Positions 36,616-44,926 of a DNA stretch of 64,000 nucleotides are shown piece after piece. How positions within the stretch are numbered: position 1 is the stretch's first letter; each line of letters starts with the position of its first letter. A program made the position numbers and the translations under genes. The stretch comes from Actinopolymorpha alba DSM 45243 (GTDB lineage Bacteria; Actinomycetota; Actinomycetes; Propionibacteriales; Actinopolymorphaceae). The notes under the pieces were generated by a model. The model ran no database searches. It saw only the letters and a program-made list of their open reading frames with translations, and had not been told where the DNA came from. The stretch spans positions 97,544-161,543 of the forward strand of contig NZ_KB892812.1 of NCBI RefSeq assembly GCF_000373925.1. Direction: 5' to 3'.

Positions 36616-38523
36616 TTGACGTACGCGGGGAGGTCTGCCAGGCTCCTGCAGTGCGGGAAGGGTAGAAGTCGAGACGAGCGGAGCCGGAGACATATCCGGT
36701 GGACCGCGATTGTTCTGCTGACACGGGCGTTCCCTGGCCGATTCGGGTTGATGGCCGGCATCGCCCTCGCCAATGGTGCGCTCCCGATGGTGTTCGCCTT
36801 CCTGGTGGCGTCGTTGGTTGACGCGTTACCGGCTCTCGTTCGCGGTGACCCGGGAGCGGACCAGGCTGTTGTCGGCGTACTGATTGCAGTAATCCTCGTG
36901 CTGGTCGCCCAGGAGTTGGTACGCGCCAGCTATCAGGTCGTCCGCTGGGATCTCTATCGCCGATACGAGGAATACCTTGTCGCACGGGTGCTTCGAGCGA
37001 CCCTGGCGTCACCACAGTTGGCGTTGTTCGAGGATCCCGCCCTTGCGGGTAAGGCGGATCGCGCCGTACGCATCGCCGGGCTCGAGCCAGGTGATCTGGT
37101 TGATGGCCTGAGTACGAAGTGGGGCCAGCAGGCGAAGGGGTTGGCGGCCGCCGCCCTCGTCGCGACGGTGTGGCCGGTAGCCGCGGGTGTCCTCGCCGTG
37201 CTGTGGCTGCTGATCGGCCAACGGATGCAGGCGGACATGCGTCGTGCCGACCTGTCGACCTGGGGCGGCGCCGTGCGGCGGGCGGACTACCTCAACCAGA
37301 TTGGCGTACGACCGGAGTGGGCTAAAGAGGTTCGCATCTTCGGACTCGGCGACTGGCTGGCTGATCGGTTCGGCCGGGAGTGGGCCGTAGTAATGGCGGA
37401 GCTGCGAAAGGCTCGTCGCTTCGACCAACGGGCCATCGTCGTCCTGCTCGTCGCGGCGATCGTTGCCAACGCGGTAGTCCTCGGGTTGGCGGCCCGCGCA
37501 ACACTGGACGGAACGCTTAACGATGGTGAACTAATCGTCCTGGTGCAGGGCCTGCTCGGTATGGCGTTCCTGGCCGATCAGTCGGGCGACAACCTGATCG
37601 AGTACGGCGCGAGCCGCATCCCGACCTTGCTCGAACTCGAGCAGGCCGTGGCCAGCCTCGTGCCGCGAGCTACGCCCGGCGGCCAGCGGGCGGCGCGACG
37701 ACCCACCCAAGAGATCAGGTTCGACGGGGTGTGCTTCACCTATCCGGGCCGCGACCGACCGGTGCTCGACGGACTCGACCTGTCGATCGAGGCGGGCCAG
37801 TCGTTGGGTGTCGTCGGACTGAACGGCGCCGGCAAAACCACCCTGATCAAGCTGCTCACCGGCCTGGCGACACCACAACGCGGGCGGATCACCATCGACG
37901 GCGTTGACCTCACGGACCTGGACCCGACATCCTGGCGCCGACTCGTCGCGGCGATCTTCCAGGACTTCGTACGCTACGAGCTTCCCGCCCGGGACAACCT
38001 CGGCTTCGGTGCGGTCGAGGACCTGCGCGCGAATGACGTCGACACAGGGCTCGTCGAAGCCGCGCGCTGGGCGGGCGCCGATACCGTCGTGGCCGGCCTT
38101 CCGCAGGGTCTGGACACGACGCTGTCCCGTCGGTTCTCAGGTGGTGTCGATCTGTCCGGCGGCCAGTGGCAGAAGATCGCGTTGGCCCGGGCGAGCGCCG
38201 CCGTACAAGCCGGCGCGCGGGTGCTGATCCTCGACGAGCCGACCGCGCACCTCGATGTGCGGGCCGAGGCCGACATCTACGACCGCTTCCTCGAACTCAC
38301 TCGCGGTCTCACGACGATCGTGATCAGCCATCGGTTTTCGACCGTACGCCGAGCGGACCGGATCGTGGTCCTCGACGGCGGCCGGATCACCGAAAGCGGT
38401 ACCCACGCTGAGCTGACCGCTGCCGGTGGCACCTATGCGCGGCTGTTCGCACGTCAGGCGATGCGGTACGCCGACCTGGCGGAGTCGGCGCCGCCCAAGG
38501 CTGTGGGAGGCGATGATGCCTGA
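36616..38523 (+). CDS. ABC exporter half (TMD-NBD), first of a pair
   Basis: Up to 635 residues. The start is uncertain: TTG at 36616 is the first in-frame start and no RBS is clear. Six membrane helices (from VLLTRAFPGRFGLMAGIALANG to VLLVAAIVANAVVLGL) and then an NBD with GLNGAGKTT, Q-loop IFQDFVRYELP, signature LSGGQW and Walker B LILDEPTAHLD. It is coupled to the next half-transporter by a short overlap. Such pairs export peptides, lipids or drugs; the substrate is unknown. A link to the Wadjet operon upstream (180-base gap) is not indicated. Confidence 0.82.
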   Translation: MTYAGRSARLLQCGKGRSRDERSRRHIRWTAIVLLTRAFPGRFGLMAGIALANGALPMVFAFLVASLVDALPALVRGDPGADQAVVGVLIAVILVLVAQELVRASYQVVRWDLYRRYEEYLVARVLRATLASPQLALFEDPALAGKADRAVRIAGLEPGDLVDGLSTKWGQQAKGLAAAALVATVWPVAAGVLAVLWLLIGQRMQADMRRADLSTWGGAVRRADYLNQIGVRPEWAKEVRIFGLGDWLADRFGREWAVVMAELRKARRFDQRAIVVLLVAAIVANAVVLGLAARATLDGTLNDGELIVLVQGLLGMAFLADQSGDNLIEYGASRIPTLLELEQAVASLVPRATPGGQRAARRPTQEIRFDGVCFTYPGRDRPVLDGLDLSIEAGQSLGVVGLNGAGKTTLIKLLTGLATPQRGRITIDGVDLTDLDPTSWRRLVAAIFQDFVRYELPARDNLGFGAVEDLRANDVDTGLVEAARWAGADTVVAGLPQGLDTTLSRRFSGGVDLSGGQWQKIALARASAAVQAGARVLILDEPTAHLDVRAEADIYDRFLELTRGLTTIVISHRFSTVRRADRIVVLDGGRITESGTHAELTAAGGTYARLFARQAMRYADLAESAPPKAVGGDDA

Positions 38524-40333
38524 GCACATCCCGCCTGTGAGCCGCATTCGCGCGCTCCTCCTCGTCCTCGGGTTCGCCTGGAACGCCGATCCCTGGCGGT
38601 CGATCCTTGCGTTCGCGGTATTCGGCGTACAGGCACTTGCCCAGTCGTTGTTCGCGTGGTGGCTGAAGCTGATCGTCGACGGCGTCCACGCGGGCGACGC
38701 CTACGCCGTCGCCACAGGCACTGGCGGGATCGTCGTCTCCGTCGCCGGCAGCGCGATGTTGTCGTACGCCGGAAACCGGATCCAGGCGGTGCTACGGGAC
38801 CGCACCACTCACCTGGTGCACCGTCGTACGCTCACGTTAGTCGCCCGCACACCGACCCTGGAAATCCACGAAACACCGGGCCATCTCGCACAACTCGACG
38901 CGTTGCGGCGGGAGAGTTATGTCTTCAGCCAGGTCATTCCGTCATTGATCGAAACGTTCGCACTCGGCATTCGAATCATCGCTACCACTCTGCTGCTGGC
39001 GAGCATCCATCCACTGCTGCTTCTTCTGCCAGTCTTCGGGCTGCCGGCGTTGGTGGTCAGTCCGAAGACCGGTGGGTTGTTTCGGGTGGGGAACGAACGT
39101 GCCGCCGAACCGGCCCGGCGCGCCAACCACCTGGTCGAACTCACCGCGACCACAGGAGGAGCCAAGGAGGTACGACTGTTCCGCCTCGGCGAGGAACTCC
39201 TGGCCCGTTTCCACGCCAGTCACCGGGAGATTCGCACTATCCACCACAGGATCCAGCTTCGCGCCGCGTACATCGGGCTTGCCGCTCAGCTGGGGTTCCT
39301 CGTCGGTTACGCGGGCGCGCTGTGGTTCGTCGTCGACCTGGCCGCCGATGGCCGGGCATCGCTCGGTGAAGCTGCATTGACCGCGGTGCTGGCCGGTCAG
39401 GTCCTCGGCCTGGTCACGGGCTCTGCTGAGCTGTTGCAGTACAGCTGGCAGAACCTCGTCACCGCGAGCAGATACATCCATCTGCAGGACGTCGCGACTG
39501 AGGTACGGCGGCGGGTAAACCAGGCTGCCGTTGTTCCCCATCAGCTCGTTGACGGAATCCGTTTCGAGAACGTCTCTTACCGCTATCCGCTCGGCGCCGG
39601 CGAGGCGCTGGTCGATGTCAACCTGTCCTTGCCGGCGGGAAGCACCGTCGCCGTGGTCGGCGACAACGGAGCGGGTAAGACCACCTTGGTCAAGTTGCTG
39701 GCCGGTCTCTATGTCCCGAGTGGCGGGCGCATCGTTGTCGATGGTGTTGACCTTGCCCAGCTCGATCCGGAGCGCTGGCGACAGCGGGTCTCGGCGGGAT
39801 TCCAGGACCATGCGAGATTCGAGTTCGCGGTCCGCGAAACCGTTGGCCTCGGTGACCTCGCGACCCTCGACAACGGTGCCGGCGTGGACGAGACCGTACG
39901 ATCGGCGTTGAGCCGGGCCGTCGCCACCGACGTGCTCAACGCACTTCCGGCCGGGCTCGACACCCAGCTCGGACCGAGCTGGCCAGGTGGTGTCGACCTG
40001 TCCGGAGGTCAGTGGCAGAAACTCGCGCTCGCGCGGGCGATGATGCGTACCCGGCCGTTGCTGCTTCTCCTCGACGAACCCACCGCGGCACTGGACGCCG
40101 ACACCGAACACCAGCTCTTCGAACGCTGGACCGCCAAGGCCCGCGAACTCCGCACCTCAACCGGCGCGATCACCCTTCTCGTCTCCCACCGATTTTCGAC
40201 CGTCCGCATGGCCGATCTCATCATCGTCCTCGACAGTGGACGGATCGTCGAAACCGGTAGCCACACCGAACTCCTCGCCCGGCAAGGGACGTACGCCCAG
40301 CTCTTCGAACTCCAGGCGCGTTCTTACCGTTGA
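38513..40333 (+). CDS. ABC exporter half (TMD-NBD), second of a pair
   Basis: 606 residues from the ATG at 38513 (or 38516), placed after GGGAGG at 38504-38509 and overlapping the first half's stop. Membrane part from FAVFGVQALAQSLFAWW on, NBD with GDNGAGKTT, FQDHARFEF, signature LSGGQW and LLLDEPTAALD. With the previous gene it forms a heterodimeric exporter; both NBDs have complete Walker B Glu residues, so neither site looks degenerate. The 3' end overlaps the convergent gene by 10 bases. Confidence 0.85.
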   Translation: MMPEHIPPVSRIRALLLVLGFAWNADPWRSILAFAVFGVQALAQSLFAWWLKLIVDGVHAGDAYAVATGTGGIVVSVAGSAMLSYAGNRIQAVLRDRTTHLVHRRTLTLVARTPTLEIHETPGHLAQLDALRRESYVFSQVIPSLIETFALGIRIIATTLLLASIHPLLLLLPVFGLPALVVSPKTGGLFRVGNERAAEPARRANHLVELTATTGGAKEVRLFRLGEELLARFHASHREIRTIHHRIQLRAAYIGLAAQLGFLVGYAGALWFVVDLAADGRASLGEAALTAVLAGQVLGLVTGSAELLQYSWQNLVTASRYIHLQDVATEVRRRVNQAAVVPHQLVDGIRFENVSYRYPLGAGEALVDVNLSLPAGSTVAVVGDNGAGKTTLVKLLAGLYVPSGGRIVVDGVDLAQLDPERWRQRVSAGFQDHARFEFAVRETVGLGDLATLDNGAGVDETVRSALSRAVATDVLNALPAGLDTQLGPSWPGGVDLSGGQWQKLALARAMMRTRPLLLLLDEPTAALDADTEHQLFERWTAKARELRTSTGAITLLVSHRFSTVRMADLIIVLDSGRIVETGSHTELLARQGTYAQLFELQARSYR

Positions 40334-41040
40334 TCCGACGGGAGGGATCGGCCGAGTACGAATCGGACCAGCTGTAGCACCAGAATGATGGCGAGCGCGA
40401 CGGGGATACCGATCCACGGACCCCGGATCACCATGCCGATGATCGCGACGGCACCCAAACCCGAGAAGAGGTGGAGCCAACTCCGCGCCGTTTTGATCCG
40501 CTGGCGGCGCCGGAATTCCTCCGAGCCCAGCGAGAGGCTCGCGTTGGTCAGCGACGGCGTGGTGGGGTTGCGGCCAGGCGGTTGGTCAGGCGCGACGTAC
40601 GGCACGCCAAGGAGGTCGGCGAAGGCCCGGTGCCGGTCCTGTGGGGGACGCCTCGTGTCGGTGGCAGCGGCGGCGAGCGCCGTCGTGTCCTTGCCGTCCT
40701 CGCTGGAGACGAGGAGGTGGCTTTCGTTGAATGCCTTCGTGAGCTCGTCGACCTGATCACGGCGATCGGCCGACTCGAGCACGTCACCCGTCGTACGGTA
40801 CAGCGCTGCGCGGAACTGCTCGGAGTCGACGGTCCAGACCAGCACGCCACGCCCGAGTAGCTGCACGAGCAGGGGCGCGAACCGCTCGGCGGCCTGCCGA
40901 TCCACCGGCACGGTGGTCCAGCCCTGCGCATGCTCCATGCCGGTCCGGTCGGACCAGCCCGGCGCGAGCGTGGTCAGGGCGTCGAGCACGCTGTCGGTGT
41001 CCGCGGCGACCTGCAGAATCGTGTAGTCCACGACGTTCAC
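40324..41040 (-). CDS. Membrane protein of unknown function
   Basis: 238 residues from a GTG at 41040. A soluble N-terminal part of about 175 residues (VDYTILQVAADTDSVLDAL, TVPVDRQAAERFAPLLVQLL, DLLGVPYVAPDQP) is followed by two close membrane helices near the C-terminus (LFSGLGAVAIIGMVI and IGIPVALAIILVLQLVRF). I do not recognise the family. It is convergent with the ABC pair and divergent from the WXG100-like operon. Two C-terminal helices would put the N-terminal domain in the cytoplasm. Confidence 0.6.
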   Translation of the reverse strand: MNVVDYTILQVAADTDSVLDALTTLAPGWSDRTGMEHAQGWTTVPVDRQAAERFAPLLVQLLGRGVLVWTVDSEQFRAALYRTTGDVLESADRRDQVDELTKAFNESHLLVSSEDGKDTTALAAAATDTRRPPQDRHRAFADLLGVPYVAPDQPPGRNPTTPSLTNASLSLGSEEFRRRQRIKTARSWLHLFSGLGAVAIIGMVIRGPWIGIPVALAIILVLQLVRFVLGRSLPSDQR

Positions 41041-41191
41041 AGTAATCCAGCGACCGCCGGTGAGTAGGTGACGGCGCGGCTCCTCGCGGTGGCGGTGGCG
41101 GGTGGTGGGTGGCGCCGCGGGGACGGCACCGTCGTTCGGCAGTTATCCACAGGCGGGTCGGCCGTCGTTCCGCAGGCGGTCACTTTCACCG

Positions 41192-41197
41192 TAGGCT
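41192..41197 (+). promoter_or_regulatory. TAGGCT -10 box for a probably leaderless operon
   Basis: TAGGCT lies 8 bases before the ATG at 41206. In actinobacteria TANNNT at this distance usually gives a leaderless or near-leaderless transcript. No -35 box is evident. Confidence 0.4.
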
Positions 41198-41205
41198 TCG
41201 TTGGC

Positions 41206-41508
41206 ATGGGACCAAAGGTCGTCGACTGGGAGTACGTCAGCGAGCTGGGCAAGCGGATCGAACGCTCCGCCAACGAGACCATGCCGCAGGCGAGCCGGCT
41301 CGCCGCCGAGGCGCAGGAAGCCATGATGGGTGCGGGCCAGGGGGGCGGGATGTTCGTCGTCGCGTCCTTCTTCTTCGGCTCCGAGTATGTCGAGCAGTCC
41401 TTCCAGATCAAGCAGGAGATTTCCGCTGAGCTGAACGACGCCGCCCAGGCGACGTCGAGGAACTGGGAAGCGACCGAAGAACGCAACACCTTCAGGGAAG
41501 GCGAATGA
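41206..41508 (+). CDS. WXG100-superfamily-like protein (100 aa)
   Basis: Exactly 100 residues from the ATG at 41206; the frame is open upstream but the -10 box and family length favour this start. Two helical halves around a Gly-rich turn (GAGQGGGMF) and a SRNWEATEERN segment near the end are in keeping with ESAT-6/WXG100 proteins, though a strict WxG is missing. It is coupled by ATGA to the next gene. No ESX/T7SS core genes are in the window, so secretion is only a possibility. Confidence 0.5.
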   Translation: MGPKVVDWEYVSELGKRIERSANETMPQASRLAAEAQEAMMGAGQGGGMFVVASFFFGSEYVEQSFQIKQEISAELNDAAQATSRNWEATEERNTFREGE

Positions 41509-42419
41509 GTAATCCTTATGACTCCATGGCCGGTGCGGTGGGTCCCGGCAAGGAATTCGGCAACATCGCGTTCTACTCGTCGTTGGCCGCCTGCGCGGCG
41601 TTCCCTGAGCTCCTGCTGCCCGTCTCGGCCGCCAAGAGCGGCATTCTCCTGAAGCAGGTCCTGCAGCGGATCTCCACCCAGGTTTCGAATCGGACGAGCA
41701 GGACGACCCGGGTGATCCGGTTCGGCAAGTCCGAGAGCATCGTCACGCAGTTCATCCCGACCGACGCCCTGACCAGTGTGCCGATGCGGTTGTTCCTCAT
41801 CCGTACCGACACCGCCAAGATGATGGAGGCATGCTCCAAGATCCATGAGGCGGCCAAGCTGGGCAGCCAGCTCTACGACGAGCTGCGCAGGCACGGCGAC
41901 AGCATCACTGATCAGAACTGGAAGGCAGCTGACCAGGAAGAATTCAGCACCCTTCTCACCGTGCACGGAGCCGGCATCCTCGCCACGGCCCAGCTCGGCT
42001 ACGTCACGGCGACAATGACCGCGCTGACGGCGATGCTGCGGTTCGTCCAGCTCCTCATCGCGATGGTGATCATGGTGATCCTCGCCGCCATGGCGGTGGC
42101 ATTCTGGATCGCGATGGCCATCCCCGGTGGCCAGGGCGTCGCCATGTCCATCCGCAACTTCGGCCGGCCGCTGATCAAGACCGTCCAGACCATCATCCGG
42201 GTCATGGACGAGATCATGATCAAGGTCGGCTGGGCGCACGCGGGGCTGGTCGGCATCATGGGAGTGAACGCCGCCGCCGTGGACGGCTACAAGATCGGCG
42301 ACATCGAGGGCGGCGGCTGGCAGAACCTCGGCGACTCCGCTGTAGACATCGTGGACAACATGCTCGAGAAGTGGAAGCGCGCCGGTCTCAAGGGGATCAA
42401 CGGGCTCAGCGGCTTCTGA
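41505..42419 (+). CDS. Membrane protein paired with the WXG100-like gene
   Basis: 304 residues, ATG overlapping the previous stop. The middle has ITDQNWKAADQEEFSTLL, a WXG-like helix, followed by a very hydrophobic stretch LLIAMVIMVILAAMAVAFW and further apolar helices; the tail (NLGDSAVDIVDNMLEKW) is again helical. It resembles the larger partner in WXG100-type gene pairs, perhaps a T7SS substrate or membrane-acting protein. No known toxin domain is seen. Confidence 0.5.
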   Translation: MSNPYDSMAGAVGPGKEFGNIAFYSSLAACAAFPELLLPVSAAKSGILLKQVLQRISTQVSNRTSRTTRVIRFGKSESIVTQFIPTDALTSVPMRLFLIRTDTAKMMEACSKIHEAAKLGSQLYDELRRHGDSITDQNWKAADQEEFSTLLTVHGAGILATAQLGYVTATMTALTAMLRFVQLLIAMVIMVILAAMAVAFWIAMAIPGGQGVAMSIRNFGRPLIKTVQTIIRVMDEIMIKVGWAHAGLVGIMGVNAAAVDGYKIGDIEGGGWQNLGDSAVDIVDNMLEKWKRAGLKGINGLSGF

Positions 42420-42432
42420 TCCGCGCAGTGAC

Positions 42433-42672
42433 CTACGCTGACTCGGATGCCTCGATGTAGTAGGCGAGGCCCGGCCGGAGTTCGATCCCGAGAATGGCGG
42501 CCACCCGGTCGCGGCTGTCGTCAGTGACTTCATAGGACCCGGCGTACAACTGCTCATCGTCGCCGTACTGAAACAACGGCCGCAGCTCATCGATCTTCTC
42601 CTCAGGGAATTCCTGAGAGAAGACGAGTGCGTCCTCCTGATCGAATCCGACAATCTCGCGTACGACCGACAT
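42433..42672 (-). CDS. Small acidic protein of unknown function (79 aa)
   Basis: 79 residues. AGGAGGT on the minus strand just upstream of the ATG at 42672 decides the start. The protein is acidic (FDQEDALVFSQEFPEEK, YEVTDDSRDRVAAIL) with no membrane helix or cysteine. Not recognised. It diverges from the ABC-F leader region. Confidence 0.6.
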   Translation of the reverse strand: MSVVREIVGFDQEDALVFSQEFPEEKIDELRPLFQYGDDEQLYAGSYEVTDDSRDRVAAILGIELRPGLAYYIEASESA

Positions 42673-42841
42673 GCCGTACCTCCTCTTCCGACGGTCTCGA
42701 TAATCACTCGCGAGGCCGCGCGGACAGTCAGGCAGGCCGCGCAAGATGGCTCCTTGCGCGTCCTTGCGTTCGATCGACGAAGCAGAAAGGGGTGTCCAGG
42801 TACCGTCCGAAAATAGACTCGCACAGGGCGGAGGCCGTCGC

Positions 42842-42847
42842 TAGGCT
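42842..42847 (+). promoter_or_regulatory. Candidate -10 box (TAGGCT) of the ABC-F leader
   Basis: TAGGCT about 190 bases before the ABC-F start. It would start a long 5' leader that contains the attenuator described next. No good -35 box seen. Confidence 0.35.
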
Positions 42848-42863
42848 CTTGAGCACAACCTGG

Positions 42864-42965
42864 CCTGGTCCCGGGCAGCTTACGTCGTGAGTGCACCCGG
42901 GGTCAGGAGATCTCACCGGACCATCGCGGCCCGGTTGGTCTCCTGACCCCGGGTGCTTTCGTTTC
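42864..42965 (+). promoter_or_regulatory. Three-segment transcription attenuator before ABC-F gene
   Basis: A perfect 17-base inverted repeat lies at 42894-42910 (starts CACCCGGGG) and 42939-42955 (ends CCCCGGGTG) with a 28-base loop, followed by CTTTCGTTTC: a terminator-like hairpin within the ABC-F leader. Segment 42864-42875 (CCTGGTCCCGGG) can pair with 42896-42907 through ten Watson-Crick and two G-U pairs. That pairing would form an antiterminator excluding the terminator. Antibiotic-induced ABC-F genes of other bacteria are known to use such leaders. Confidence 0.65.
42887..42946 (+). CDS. Possible leader peptide inside the attenuator (19 aa)
   Basis: GTG at 42887 opens a 19-codon frame (MSAPGVRRSHRTIAARLVS) ending at TGA 42944-42946, i.e. 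inside the second arm of the terminator hairpin. A ribosome held on it would change which hairpin forms. The RBS is weak, so translation is unproven. Confidence 0.35.
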   Translation: MSAPGVRRSHRTIAARLVS

Positions 42966-43036
42966 AGGGCAATGCGGAGGCGTGGACCAGGACCAGGAGA
43001 CCAGGCTTCAGTCGTTCGTTCGAAGGAGTCGAAGAC

Positions 43037-44626
43037 GTGAGTTGGATTCGCCTCGTCGACATCAGCAAGAGGTTCGACGGTCACCAGATCCTGCGCAACG
43101 TCCACTTCCGGGTGGGTGAGGGCGACAAGGTTGGTCTGATCGGGCCGAACGGCGCCGGTAAGACCACGGTGCTCAACCTGATCCTGGTGCGGGAAAGCCC
43201 GGATTCCGGCACGGTTGACATCACCGAAGGCATCAGTATCGGCTATTTCTCGCAGTTCTCTGAGCTCAGCGGGGACGCGAGCGTCCTTGAGGTTCTGGAC
43301 GCGCTCTTCGCCGACGTGCACGCCGTCGAGAAGGAGTTGGCCGACATCGAGACCGCTCTGGGCAATGTGGCCGACGACTCCACGATGAGCCATCTCCTCG
43401 CCCGTCAGGCCGCACTGTTTGAGCAGATGGAAGCGTTGGGCGGTTGGACGTACGAGAATCAGATCGACACGGTGCTGAGCAGGCTCGGCTTCAGCGCAGA
43501 GCTCCGCCGCCTCCCGATCAGCCAGCTTTCCGGTGGTTGGCGTAACCGGGCCGCGTTGGCGCGGATCCTCCTACAGGCGCCTGACGTACTGCTCATGGAC
43601 GAGCCGACGAACTACCTCGACGTCGATGGCCTGCGGTGGTTGGAAGGATGGTTCCAGAAGTTCCGCGGCGCGCTGGTCGCGGTCTCCCATGACCGCCATT
43701 TCCTCAACGTCGTTGCCAATCGCATCGCGGAGGTGGAGAACTACCGCCTCCAGGAGTACGAAGGCAACTACGGCGACTACGTACGCAAGAAGCAGTTCCG
43801 CCTCAAGACGCTGGAGCGGGAGTTCGTCCACGAGGAAGAGCTGTTGGTGTACGAGCAGGAGGCGCTGGCCGATCGGCGCGAGGCCGCCAAGAATCCGGGC
43901 AGGAGACTTCAACGGCGCCTGGCTGACATCAAGAAAGATGTCACACCCCGCCCGGTCGACCGTATTGTCACCGACATCTACAACAACCTCTACGTCGCCA
44001 ACGACCTTTGTCGCGTGGAGAACGTCGCGAGATCCTACGACGGTAGGCCGATCTTCGAGGACGTGTCGCTCGAGATCCATCGCGGGGATCGCCTGGCGAT
44101 CGTGGGGCCGAACGGCTCCGGTAAGAGCACTCTCCTCGATCTCCTGGCAGGAATCGCCAGCCCTGACTCAGGGCGCGTTGTCTGGAGTAAAGGAGTCGGG
44201 TTCGCCTACTACAACCGCCTTCTGGCGAACCTCGACCCGCAGGACACCGTGAGCCATGCCGTCAACGCGTTACCGGACAGCCTGGCGTTCCACTCGCCGC
44301 GCAAGAAGGTCAACCGCTTCCTGTCGCTCTTCAGGTTCTCCGAGCTGGACCTCAACCAGAAGATCGGCACGCTTTCGGGCGGGCAGCAGGCCAGGGTCGC
44401 GCTCGCGCAGTGCCTGCTTTCGGGCGCGGCCGTGGTCATCCTCGACGAGCCCACCAATCATCTGGACATCACGAGTACGCAGGTCATGGAACGCGCACTC
44501 GTGCACTTCCCGGGCGCCGTCGTCGTGGTCAGCCACGACCGCTACTTCATCGACAAGGTCTGCGATCGGACGCTGGCGTTCGAGAGCGGCGGGAGGGTCC
44601 GGGAGGTGGCTGGGGCCTGGAGCTGA
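43037..44626 (+). CDS. ABC-F protein, probable antibiotic-resistance type
   Basis: 529 residues from the GTG at 43037, chosen for AAGGAG at 43023-43028. Two NBDs in tandem without membrane parts: GPNGAGKTT, LSGGWRNR, LMDEPTNYLD; then GPNGSGKST, LSGGQQARVAL, LDEPTNHLD. The charged linker between them (EHEELLVYEQEALADRR-like helices, ending near NNLYVA) is that of ABC-F proteins, which enter the ribosomal E site and displace antibiotics or rescue stalled ribosomes. Housekeeping EttA-type proteins usually lack such an attenuated leader, so a resistance role is favoured. A rho paralogue follows on the same strand. Confidence 0.82.
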   Translation: MSWIRLVDISKRFDGHQILRNVHFRVGEGDKVGLIGPNGAGKTTVLNLILVRESPDSGTVDITEGISIGYFSQFSELSGDASVLEVLDALFADVHAVEKELADIETALGNVADDSTMSHLLARQAALFEQMEALGGWTYENQIDTVLSRLGFSAELRRLPISQLSGGWRNRAALARILLQAPDVLLMDEPTNYLDVDGLRWLEGWFQKFRGALVAVSHDRHFLNVVANRIAEVENYRLQEYEGNYGDYVRKKQFRLKTLEREFVHEEELLVYEQEALADRREAAKNPGRRLQRRLADIKKDVTPRPVDRIVTDIYNNLYVANDLCRVENVARSYDGRPIFEDVSLEIHRGDRLAIVGPNGSGKSTLLDLLAGIASPDSGRVVWSKGVGFAYYNRLLANLDPQDTVSHAVNALPDSLAFHSPRKKVNRFLSLFRFSELDLNQKIGTLSGGQQARVALAQCLLSGAAVVILDEPTNHLDITSTQVMERALVHFPGAVVVVSHDRYFIDKVCDRTLAFESGGRVREVAGAWS

Positions 44627-44643
44627 CGTCCAGCGTTTCAGGT

Positions 44644-44677
44644 CTGGTAGGCGGGTGTGCCCTTGTCCGCCTACCAG
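44644..44677 (+). terminator. Hairpin after the ABC-F gene
   Basis: Perfect 11-base inverted repeat CTGGTAGGCGG / CCGCCTACCAG with a 12-base loop, 18 bases after the stop. No T-run follows, so it is either a weak intrinsic terminator or an attenuator for the downstream rho gene. Confidence 0.55.
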
Positions 44678-44926
44678 ATGGCTGTTACAGTTCAGACTGT
44701 CTCACCTTGTGGATGCAAGCGACTCGGATTCGCTCCCGCGAGGTTCCTGGGACTCTAAGGTTCGCGATCTCTCGATCATTCTGCGGTGGCGCGGAGCACC
44801 GCACCGTTCATCCGCAAGCACACGCGCTGGGTACGCGGTCTCCGCGGCCGGCCGATCGTGGGCTCCATTCGGCGAACCACCAATCACACCTTCATTTCTG
44901 ACTCGCACGTCGTAAGGAGACTGTGC
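44678..44926 (+). promoter_or_regulatory. Leader region of the rho paralogue
   Basis: About 250 bases without a clear gene. A palindrome ACAGT-TCAG-ACTGT lies at 44687-44700. A 26-codon frame (44678-44758, MAVTVQTVSPCGCKRLG...) is open but lacks an RBS. TAAGGAGA at 44912-44919 is the rho RBS. Long leaders are usual for autoregulated rho genes. Confidence 0.4.

Noticed and set aside
41037..42896. 619-codon minus-strand frame over the WXG100-like operon
   Set aside because: Asp/His-rich, no domain; conflicts with genes that have coupled starts.
42894..42955. Treating the 17-base hairpin as an ordinary terminator of an upstream gene
   Set aside because: The upstream gene runs on the other strand away from it, so no transcript would end here except the ABC-F leader.
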